NCBI GenBank assembly: GCA_944385935.1
Contig: CALWZC010000010.1
Span: 56,019-120,018, forward strand
From: an uncultured Anaerofilum sp.
GTDB lineage: Bacteria > Bacillota > Clostridia > Oscillospirales > Ruminococcaceae
DNA length: 64,000 nucleotides
Reading direction: 5' to 3'
The notes beneath the pieces are model-generated. The model was not told the origin of the DNA and did no database searches. It saw only the letters and a program-made list of their open reading frames with translations. Below, in pieces: positions 56,299 through 64,000 of the stretch; position 1 is the stretch's first letter; the number at the start of each line of letters is the position of its first letter. A program made the translations under genes and the position numbers.

Positions 56299-58276
56299 GC
56301 TGTTTTTGTTTGTGCTTAACACCGGCATTGCAGCAGGGTGGCTGATTCTGGCGGTGCTGGTATTGCGATTGCTGTTATACAAATCCCCCAAATGGACAAG
56401 GCTGTTTTTGTGGGCAGTGGTGGGGATTCGGTTATTGTTGGCATTTCCCATGGAAAGCCCATGGAGCCTGTTGCCAACTGCCCAGACCATTCCCCCCGAC
56501 ATTGCCACCGCCCAAACCCCAACCATTGAAAGTGGTTTGCCTGCCATCAATCAAGTGGTGAACCCCATTCTTTCCCACAATTTTGCCCCCACTCCCCAAA
56601 ACAGTGCCAACCCCTTGCAGGTATGGCTGTTTGTTGGGCAGGTGGTATGGCTGGTAGGTATAGGGGCTATGGCAGTATATCTGGTGCTGCAATATTGGCG
56701 TATTCGTCGGCAGGTTGCCACTGCCACCAAACTGCAAGAGGGCGTATACCAAAGTGATGCGGTATCCTCTCCCTTTTTACTGGGCGTTGTCAAGCCTTCC
56801 ATCTATCTGCCCTATGGACTGGCAGAGGCCACAACAGGCTATGTCATTGCCCACGAGCAAGCCCACATTCGGAGAAAAGACCACTGGTGGAAATTGATAG
56901 GATTTTTGTTGCTGTGCATCTATTGGTTTCATCCGCTGGTATGGGTTGCCTATGGATTGCTGTGCAAGGATATAGAACTTGCCTGTGATGAAGCTGTTAT
57001 CAAAGGCATGAATCCCCAGCAAAGGGCAGAATATTCCCAAGCCCTATTGGATTGCAGCCAAGCCCAGGGAAAAAGAATCCTTTGCCCCCTTGCCTTTGGG
57101 GAAGTGGGGGTAAAAGAACGGGTAAAAGGGATATTGAACTACAAAAAGCCGGGGTTTTGGCTGATAGTGTTGGCATTTGTGGTGGCAATAGTGGTAGCCG
57201 TTGGATTTTTGACCAACCCCCTGCCTACAGTGCCCACCATTTCTATAAATTTCCCAACGCCCACCCCAGCCCCCACACCGGAAAATCTTCCCCAAGAGGT
57301 GCTGAACCAAACCAATGCAGAAGAATGTATCCAGCAAGTGCTGGATACCCTTGTTGTGTCAAGAAATATGAACGAAGTATCCTTTTCTCTGCCAGAGAGT
57401 ATTCCTGTTTCCGAGGATGGCAAAACCCGCCTGACCATTGACCTTAGTTTGACCTATTCCACCGGTGAGCCCAGCACCTACACCACCCAGCGGCTTTTGG
57501 AGGGTCGGAATAACTGGCAAGGAGGGGAAAGCTACTCCCACCCCGTTGACACAGATAAAGGAGAGCTGAAAGGCGTTTCCATGCGTGTTGCTTTTATGAC
57601 CGAGGTAGGGGAAAATGCCTACCAAGAATATGCCGCCAAATCTACAGAACTGTTGATAGAGGACACCAGCAACGAAATATTATATTTTGGTTTAGACCCA
57701 ACAAAACAAGAAGTTGGCAAGGAATCCGCAATCAACTACACTTTGCCAGAGATGGAAGCCAGCAAAGAGGGAAACAAGGGAGCCATTGCCTATTCATTGC
57801 CCAACGGCAGCAACCCCCAACTACTTTTTGATATGCCCCAAGGGGCTAGCTTTGCGACCTTGGATGAATCTACCCCCGATACCCTTGTAGTAGTGGATGG
57901 AGAGGGGCAACCAATCTTTTCGGTTTCTGTGTATCCCATGGGAGCCTATAAAGAAGATTTGCAGCAGGTGGACACGGCACAAAATTCCCTTCCTATGCAG
58001 GTTTTTTCCACAGTGGCATTGTCCAACCATGCGGGCTATGAGGAATATCAAGTACAATCCCACAGCCCAACGGGTGCAGTAGCAACCGCCCAATATGTTT
58101 GGCAGGAGCTTTCCGACCAGCAGAATGCAGCCGCCATTCCCACCCAGCAGTTGCCCTGTGTTCTTGTGTACGATTGGCAGAAAATGCCCTATTTTGTCCA
58201 GATATTGTGGGCAAACCAAGATATTTCCACACAACAACAGATAGAACTGGCAAACAGCATTGCATGGAAGGAGTAA
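56291..58276 (+). CDS. BlaR1-like M56 membrane metallopeptidase
   Basis: 661 aa, overlapping the repressor gene. Helices at about 5-25, 35-55 and 115-140 precede the cytoplasmic zinc protease motif YVIAHEQAHIRRKDHWWKL (HExxH) and IELACDEAVIKGM (third ligand region). A fourth helix (FWLIVLAFVVAIVVAVGFLT) leads to an extracellular part of about 350 residues. This part lacks the SxxK beta-lactam-binding motif of true BlaR1 as far as I can see, so the signal is probably not a beta-lactam acylation event. The ligand is unknown. Confidence 0.87.
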   Translation: MNELFLFVLNTGIAAGWLILAVLVLRLLLYKSPKWTRLFLWAVVGIRLLLAFPMESPWSLLPTAQTIPPDIATAQTPTIESGLPAINQVVNPILSHNFAPTPQNSANPLQVWLFVGQVVWLVGIGAMAVYLVLQYWRIRRQVATATKLQEGVYQSDAVSSPFLLGVVKPSIYLPYGLAEATTGYVIAHEQAHIRRKDHWWKLIGFLLLCIYWFHPLVWVAYGLLCKDIELACDEAVIKGMNPQQRAEYSQALLDCSQAQGKRILCPLAFGEVGVKERVKGILNYKKPGFWLIVLAFVVAIVVAVGFLTNPLPTVPTISINFPTPTPAPTPENLPQEVLNQTNAEECIQQVLDTLVVSRNMNEVSFSLPESIPVSEDGKTRLTIDLSLTYSTGEPSTYTTQRLLEGRNNWQGGESYSHPVDTDKGELKGVSMRVAFMTEVGENAYQEYAAKSTELLIEDTSNEILYFGLDPTKQEVGKESAINYTLPEMEASKEGNKGAIAYSLPNGSNPQLLFDMPQGASFATLDESTPDTLVVVDGEGQPIFSVSVYPMGAYKEDLQQVDTAQNSLPMQVFSTVALSNHAGYEEYQVQSHSPTGAVATAQYVWQELSDQQNAAAIPTQQLPCVLVYDWQKMPYFVQILWANQDISTQQQIELANSIAWKE

Positions 58277-58309
58277 CCTTTCTTTCTGCTGCTTTGCCCT
58301 AGCTACAAC

Positions 58310-58353
58310 AAGCCGCCCCCAATGTCAACATTTCGACAAAAGGGGTGGTTTTC
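58310..58353 (+). terminator. Possible terminator after the M56 peptidase gene
   Basis: CCGCCCC and GGGGTGG can pair across a loop of about 24 bases and are followed by TTTT. The long loop makes this a weak call. Confidence 0.4.
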
Positions 58354-58432
58354 TATTGTCCCTATGGGGCACATGGGCTATACTAAAGGATAGAACAACC
58401 AATTTACAACAGGCACAAGAGGTGTGATACAG

Positions 58433-61354
58433 ATGGCAAAGTATATAGGAACCATGATGGAACAGGAGTATGGAAAAAATATCTACCACAATTTCTACCC
58501 CATTGCAGAGCTAAAGGACAACGATGTTCGTCTGCTTACTCAGGACGACCAACAAAAGATATTTCCAGAATCCAAATGGAACAATGTGGGATTTAAGGAA
58601 GCCTCCAGCTTTTTTGAAAAAGATTTGTGTATCTGTACCGTGGACTTTGAAACAGAAGCAGAGGAGGCAACGACTACCTACTGATTTTGGGATATGCCCA
58701 GCGGGATGTGGAACCCTATGCCTATAACCTGCCCATGCGGAAAAACCACACAGAAGAACAGTTGTCTGGTGTTTTTTTGTCGGGTAGATTCCAAGGCAAA
58801 ACAGGATACAATCAATCTCATTTTGCAAACGGAAATTGGCAGGCAACAGGAAGAACTGGAAAGCCTGCAAGAGGAAATTCGCCAACACCAGCAACAACTG
58901 GAATTGTTGACCTTGCAAGAAGGAGCCATCAAGGAGGATTTGCAGCAGTGCAACCGAAAGATGGTAGAGCTTACCCTAGACAGAGCCTTTTCCAGCAAGA
59001 TGGTACAGGCGGCAGCGGAATGGGAAAACCAGCAAAATCAACAGCATTTGCAACAAAAAATGCAGCAATGGCAACAGCAGGATTGCCCAGACATGCCCCC
59101 CGAACAGTTGGTGGAATATTTGTGCAGCACCATCCAAAAGCAACGCCCTACCTACAACAAAAACACCATCCTGAACATTGCCATTTGCTTTACCCAAAAC
59201 CTACTGACCGTTTTTTCTGGCAAGCCCGGCTGTGGCAAAACCTCCATTTGCAACCTGTTTGGCAAGGTTTTGGGTCTGGATGCCCTTGACCGCTATATTC
59301 CCGTATCGGTGGAACGGGGCTGGACATCCAAACGGGATTTTATTGGCTATTTCAATCCCTTAACCAAAAAATTTGACCAAAGCAACCAACAGGTGTATGA
59401 AATTCTTTCTTTGCTGCACAGAGAAAAACAGGAAGATTGCCTGCGGTTTCCTGTCCTAATTCTACTGGACGAAGCCAACCTAAGCCCCATGGAACAAACC
59501 ATCCCCCTTGCCCTCAGTTGCCCCCAGCCTGCCAGCATACAAGACTTTTTTCAGGAATGTGACCATGGCTTGTATGTATACGCCGAGGCGGTTTGCCGGT
59601 TTACCCTTGTTTCTCCCCAGCCTGTGGCAAAGGTGGAGTTGTATTGCAATGGGGCAAGAGAGCCGTGCAGCTACAACCCCAAAACAGGGGAAATTTCCCT
59701 AGAGTTACAAGGGGGGTGCCAAGGCAAACCCTTTCAGGATTGCTATGGCTTTGCCCAAATACAGGTGGCTGTAGGGTTGGAAGATGACACCACCAAAATC
59801 CTGTTTTCTCCCTATCTGCCGGTGCGCATTTGCAGCAGTTCTTCCATTTCCCAAGGAAAGGAGATTGCAGAGGGGATAGTAGAGTATGTCTACCACCATC
59901 AACGGTTTTTACGGTTGGACGGAACCACCAACCCCCAAAGCCTTGCCCAGTTGCAGCAGGAGGGTAGACAAACCTTTGAAGCACAGATGCTCCTTGCCGA
60001 AAACATTGCCACCATCTACCAATCCAGCTACCCTTATTTTAAGGCAAACAGCCGATTTCGCATTGAAAAACAGCCCACAGTGGGGCAGTTGGAACGGCTG
60101 CAATATATCCACCAACAAACCTTGTCCTATATGGCGTGTCACCCCGAACACCTGCAAGAGATTGGCAGCGAGGGGGGAATCTCGGTAAATATGCGCAGCT
60201 ATCAGCCCCGAAAGGTGCTGTATTTTGAAAATGTTCCCACCTACGACACCTATGAAAACAGGGCAATTTTGGGGTTTTTGCGCACCATGATGGAGGAGAT
60301 TTCCCGCTTGTATCAGCAGTGTGTCCAGCTATTGGAGCAAATTCCCACCCAAGACAGTGGGCAAGGGGAGTATGATTCCTACCTGTTTATGTGTCAGCCC
60401 ACAAGGAACCATCTGCAACAAAAAGCCCAGCGGCTTTTGGAATTACAGGACACCTTTTCCACCCTTTGGGGAATCTACCAAACTGCCTTTGGCTTTGATG
60501 CCCAGCCCACAACCGAACTTCCCCAAGCCACGGCGGTTTTTCTTTCTATTCCCCAGTATCACCGGATTTTTGAGTGTATCTATCAGTGGTTTTACTATGG
60601 TGCCCCCGACACTCAACAAGAACGGTTTATGCTTTCTTTTGTCAGGATGTCGGCGTTGTATGAAAAATATTTGTTGATAAAACTGGTGGAGTATTTGGAG
60701 ACAAAGGGGTATATCTTGCAAGAAAAAAGGCCGTTTCACCATAAAATGCCTGTAGAAGAATATCCGTGGAAGTACCAAAACACCGATATTCCCAACACAT
60801 ACCACTTTGAAAAAGAGGGGCAGAGGGTTACACTATACTATCAGCCGGTGTTGTATCACAGGGATTTTGCTGGGGAAACCAATGGTATTGACTTACGCCG
60901 CAATCATTCCCTGCTGTTCTTTGACACCGAGGAATGGGAGTTGCAAAAACATGCCCCTGCTGTGACATCCTACTACACACCGGACTATTTGCTAAAAATA
61001 GAGCAGCCCCAAGGGGGAGCAAGCTATGTGGTGATGGATGCGAAGTTCAGCAACAAAAACACCGTAAAAGGGCGATATATCAAGGATTTGGTATTCAAAT
61101 ATTTGTTTTCTCTTAGTCCAAAGGAGCAGGGCAGCAAGGTAGTGGGGCTATGTGCCCTTTATGGAAAGGCTGACTCTCAAGAGCAGGGGTTTAGCTTGTA
61201 TGATTCCCAAAAGCAGGTGGGGGAGATACGCCCCTTTGTGGAGTTTCTTCCCCTGCGGGAGGGGTTGGAACACCCATGGGCAGAGAGGCTGGACGAGGTA
61301 TTACAACCTTACCTTTGCCCAAAGGCTCCGCCTTTGGAATCCGCCACCTTTTGA
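58433..61354 (+). pseudogene. McrB-like AAA+ ATPase fused to a DUF2357/PD-(D/E)XK nuclease (damaged)
   Basis: Starts at the ATG at 58433 with AGAGGTG upstream. The frame stops at 58684 but continues in the +1-shifted frame (LILGYAQRDVEPYAYNLPM) to about 58795, where a run of four A restores the first frame. Two compensating indels best explain this. A coiled coil (ILQTEIGRQQEELESLQEEI) precedes the ATPase with Walker A FSGKPGCGKTSICNLF and Walker B VLILLDEANLSPMEQ. Sensor and arginine-finger regions expected next are absent; the chain passes straight into a DUF2357-like part ending in a nuclease core (TPDYLLKIEQPQGG, YVVMDAKFSNKN). It looks like a two-gene McrBC-type defence system collapsed by deletion. 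The C-terminal PKAPPLESATF comes from the composite repeat. Confidence 0.75.
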
Positions 61355-61363
61355 AAAAGGTGG
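61319..61363 (+). repeat. Composite repeat hairpins A and B at the end of the McrB-like gene
   Basis: CCAAAGGCTCCGCCTTTGG (61319-61337) and CCACCTTTTGAAAAAGGTGG (61344-61363), followed by the ACGAAAACTT spacer. Only a vestige of palindrome C follows (GGGTATGACAGGG near 61393). It provides the stop codon of the gene. Confidence 0.85.
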
Positions 61364-61423
61364 ACGAAAACTTGTATCATGTAAAAAAGAGAGGGTATGA
61401 CAGGGAAAGGTACGCCCCCATAA

Positions 61424-61726
61424 GGAGTTTCTTTAAGCAAAACAACTGTTTATAAATATATAAATAGGGAGTTAGTGCTTCATGCAGTCATTATGAGAAA
61501 AAAGCCTTCTTATGTGCGTCAGGTAAAAGACCAGATTTTTCCTAATCTTTTATGGCAGAAGTTTCAAGTACAAGCACCAAATCTGGTATGGTGTACCGAT
61601 TTTACTTATATAAGGCTTTCGAATGGAAAAATGAGATACAACTGTACAATTATAGACTTATATGACCTCAATGTAATATCCAGTTTAAACTCGGAGCACA
61701 TAAATACAGAGTTGACCAAGCATTAG
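61424..61726 (+). pseudogene. IS3-family transposase (OrfB) fragment
   Basis: About 100 codons of an integrase-core transposase: SKTTVYKYINREL, then MRKKPSYVRQVKDQIFPNLL, and the first catalytic Asp in APNLVWCTDFTYIRLSNGKM with a second acidic region IIDLYDLNVISSLNSEH. The frame stops at 61726 and the remainder, with the catalytic Glu, is missing. No inverted repeats were found. It marks the left edge of the foreign mosaic. Confidence 0.8.
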
Positions 61727-61795
61727 TGGCAGAAAAGCCAGTGGATAGACGGTATAAAAAATGTCAGAAAGTTAATTCACAAAAGGATAGTAAAA

Positions 61796-61978
61796 ATGAA
61801 TAAACATAAAATCATGGTTGTCGATGACGAACCGGATATTTTGGATTTACTTGAAAAAGCATTGAACATCGAAGGCTTTTTCAACATTACTAATGTGGAG
61901 AACGGTCTGACCGCTGTGGATGCCTGCAAACAGAGCCAGCAGATTATCCATCCAACTACTCCGCCTCTGAATTGGTGA
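61796..61978 (+). pseudogene. Response regulator, N-terminal fragment
   Basis: 60 aa. KHKIMVVDDEPDILDLLEKA is the start of an OmpR/VanR-type receiver with its acidic pocket; it continues ENGLTAVDACKQSQ, then leaves homology before the phospho-acceptor Asp and the DNA-binding domain and stops at 61978. The break joins it to the middle of a sensor kinase in another frame, so a deletion of about 200 regulator codons plus the kinase N-terminus is inferred. Confidence 0.85.
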
Positions 61979-63045
61979 AACTGGCAGAGAGTGAATGCGA
62001 AAACGGGAACACTATCTTTGTAAGCAGCTTTGAAGATTCCGGCTATACATGGAACTATATCATCGGTTTTCCCTATGCCATTGGAAAATACATGCTCTAC
62101 TATAACGGCGAAGCCGTGAGCCGACTTTCCCCTATGTTTCGGGTCGTGCTGTTCTCTATATCCTTTGTGGGCATTTCGCTGTTTCTTATTTATGGCATTT
62201 GGCTCACACGCCAAATGGGTAAAATATCAAGCGGGATAGGTGCTATTACACTTCGTACCTATCAGAAACTCCCGGAAAAAGGGATTTTCAACGGTATCTA
62301 TGCGGCACTCAATCAAATGGATGCTGAAATTCGTCACAGCAATCAGCTCAAAAACGAAACGGAGCGTGCGCGACAGGAATGGATTGCCAATATCACTCAC
62401 GACTTGAAAACCCCACTTTCTCCTGTGAAGGGATATGCGGAGCTGCTTGCCTGCGGAACCGCAAGCGATAGCCAGACGGTGAAGGAATATGGCTCGATTA
62501 TTTTGAAAAATGTCGATCATGTCGAAAAGCTGATAAATGATCTCAAACTGACCTATCAACTGGAATCAGGGGCATTGCCTTTTCATCCCAAGCAGGTACG
62601 GTTGGTACGCTATCTAAAAGAATTGGTGATAGATATTGCAAATGACCCGGCATTTTTAAATCGAAGCATAGAGTTTGAATGTGATTTGCCAGAAATTACG
62701 GCCACCATTGACCCTGACCTTTTTCATCGGGCAGTATGCAACCTTGTGGTCAATGCACTTGTTCATAATCCACCGGACACAACGGTAACGGTATCTGTCG
62801 CAGAAGATAAAGAAAAGGGCGTCTGTCTTTCTGTCCGTGATACCGGCGTAGGAATCAGCGAGGCGGAACAGGCTAAACTGTTTACCCGATATTATCGGGG
62901 AACCAATACCAAAGAAAAATCAGAAGGCAGCGGCTTGGGGCTTGCGATTGCAAAGCAGATTGTGGTTCTCCATAACGGAGAAATTACTGTCAAAAGCGAG
63001 GCGGGCAAAGGTACAGTGTTCTCGCTCTTCCTCCCTGCAAATTAA
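61972..63045 (+). pseudogene. VanS-like sensor histidine kinase, N-terminally truncated
   Basis: 357 codons from a GTG at 61972, but the frame is open back to the deletion junction near 61940 (DYPSNYSASELVKLAESE). One membrane helix remains (FRVVLFSISFVGISLFLIYG). The kinase core is complete: H box EWIANITHDLKTPLSPVKGY, N box FHRAVCNLVVNALVHNP, G1 LSVRDTGVGISEAEQAKLF and G2 GSGLGLAIAKQIVVLHNGEI. The first helix and part of the sensor loop are gone, so signalling is unlikely to be normal. Codon use and GATC content differ from the rest of the window. Confidence 0.85.
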
Positions 63046-63155
63046 GGACAAATTAAGATACATAAAAGTCAGACCTAAGATGGGTGATCTATGATATAAG
63101 CATAGATCACCTATTTTTATTTTGGTCTAAATTCAAAATGAACAGGAGGCTTTGT

Positions 63156-63698
63156 ATGGAACTTCAATTACAGAATTTGCGCAAGCAATACGGAACAAAG
63201 TGCGCTGTCGATAATGTAAGTGTCCATTTGAAACCCGGCGTATATGGCCTGCTTGGCGCGAACGGAGCAGGAAAAACAACTCTAATGCGGATGATCTGTG
63301 GTGTGTTGAAACCCACATCCGGCAACATCCGCTTGGATGGAAAGTCCATGCAGGAGCTGGGGGAACGCTATTACACGCATTTAGGCTATATGCCGCAGGA
63401 CTTCGGGTTCTACCCCGACTTTACCGCCCGTGAGTTCATGCTCTATATGGCAGCAGTAAAGGGGTTAGACAAGAAACATGCCAAAACCCGGACGGAGGAA
63501 CTGCTGGAATTGGTGAACCTGCGTGATGTGGCAGATAAGAAGGTCAAGTCATATTCCGGCGGCATGAAACAGCGTTTGGGAATCGCACAAGCGGAGCTGA
63601 ACGATCCTGACATTCTGATTTTAGACGAGCCGACCGCATTTACACCAATGTGCAAGCCTTGGCAAAAACACCCCTTACCCTGCAAAATTCCAATTTAA
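63156..63698 (+). pseudogene. ABC transporter ATPase, C-terminally truncated
   Basis: ATG with CAGGAGG eight bases upstream. Walker A YGLLGANGAGKTTLMRMICG, Q-loop YMPQDFGFYPDF, signature KSYSGGMKQRLGIAQAEL and Walker B DILILDEPTA are in order. After DEPTA (about 63641) the sequence changes abruptly to FTPMCKPWQKHPL and stops; the normal GLDP D-loop, H-loop and C-terminus are missing. Such ATPases next to VanRS-like pairs usually serve peptide-antibiotic efflux. The break coincides with the end of the integrative element whose recombinase follows. Confidence 0.87.
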
Positions 63699-63811
63699 CT
63701 ATCCAATCCTCAAAAACCATTGATTTTTCAAGGCTTCACGCCTGTTTTTTATTCAAACCTTATCTGTTTGCCCTTGTTTTTGCCCTTACGAGCCGAAACA
63801 AGGGCAACTTT
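63699..63811. other. Probable left end of an integrative element
   Basis: A non-coding stretch between the truncated ABC gene and the recombinase stop. It holds a small terminator-like hairpin (AGGC-TTCAC-GCCT then T6, about 63731-63750) and, just before the recombinase stop, GCCCTTGTTT...AAACAAGGGC. In Tn916-like elements the attachment end lies just past the integrase 3' end, so attL/attR is expected within or just left of this interval. Confidence 0.5.
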
Positions 63812-64000
63812 TTATTCTCCGCCGACCACCTTATCCAGCAGCCTTGCGGAAGTACGCTTCGCTTCCCTTGTAGAGTGAGCGTAGATGTTCATTGTGGTAC
63901 TGACATCGGAGTGTCCGAGAAGTTCCTGCACATCTTTCGGCTTTGCGCCGCCGGACAACAGATTGCTTGTGTAGGTGTGGCGGAGCGTGTGGAAATGAAA
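63812..64000 (-). CDS. Tyrosine recombinase/integrase of an ICE (partial, N-terminus off the right edge)
   Basis: 63 codons, running off the right edge. [20 protein letters not shown] contains the catalytic R-H-x-x-R-type box, [20 protein letters not shown] holds the second histidine and the tyrosine nucleophile (Y in NIYAH), and the end LLDKVVGGE matches Tn916-family integrases. It cuts and joins the element ends. The element should extend to the right of this window. Confidence 0.9.
   Translation of the reverse strand, partial: FHFHTLRHTYTSNLLSGGAKPKDVQELLGHSDVSTTMNIYAHSTREAKRTSARLLDKVVGGE

Overview
The window looks like DNA from a gut-type clostridial Firmicute, probably in or near the Oscillospirales. 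The support is strong AGGAGG-type ribosome binding sites with frequent TTG and GTG starts, a type III glutamine synthetase, an ANTAR antiterminator, sortase-type (P/Q)xTG(D) surface proteins, a mucin O-glycanase (GH101) and an L-rhamnose catabolic operon. This placement is inference from gene families. No rRNA or tRNA gene was seen.

Layout. 1-3.7 kb: a minus-strand exopolysaccharide cluster (Wzy-like membrane protein, two GT2 glycosyltransferases, a priming sugar-phosphate transferase). 4.1-16.9 kb: a cluster of glutamine-making and glutamine-using enzymes. It holds a broken glutamate synthase, GSIII, CTP synthase, GSI, an ANTAR-domain regulator, and an N-acetyl-sugar amidotransferase with HisF/HisH-like partners. 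Four leaders here carry a small hairpin with an AnnGnn hexaloop that overlaps an intrinsic terminator, as expected for ANTAR antitermination. 16.9-31.5 kb: a replicon-like region. It has a ParA-ParB-Rep operon in repABC order, an iteron array with exact 22-bp period next to a T7 gp4-like primase-helicase, scattered single iterons, a DpnII-type GATC restriction-modification pair, a hypothetical gene and the rhamnose operon. 31.7-53.7 kb: queD, three very large surface proteins (LRR, GH101, transglutaminase/Ig-like), a cation/proton antiporter and a chemoreceptor. 53.9-61.4 kb: a P-type ATPase that has lost its catalytic core, a TetR regulator, a BlaI/BlaR1-like pair with tandem operators, and a decayed McrB-like ATPase fused to a DUF2357-like nuclease. 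61.4-64 kb: a foreign mosaic of an IS3 fragment, a response regulator fused by deletion to a sensor kinase, a truncated ABC ATPase and the C-terminus of an ICE-type tyrosine recombinase.

Three sequence-wide patterns stand out. (i) A family of near-perfect palindromes with core TATGACAC-N-GTGTCATA and covarying outer arms occurs 11 times between 17 and 56 kb. It is often joined to two further hairpins into a composite repeat, and in two unrelated genes that repeat encodes the same C-terminal tail. (ii) GATC is almost absent from the first 62 kb (two sites found by eye) but occurs six times in the last 1.5 kb of the foreign mosaic, which fits a long-resident GATC restriction system. (iii) Several genes carry clean internal deletions or fusions (gltB, P-type ATPase, McrB/DUF2357, response regulator/kinase, ABC ATPase).

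The most interesting hypotheses are that the 17-31 kb region is the replication and partition core of a large secondary replicon (or its integrated form), and that the glutamine cluster is governed by ANTAR leaders reduced to one hairpin directly at the transcription start. Both rest on sequence pattern and would need the tests given below.
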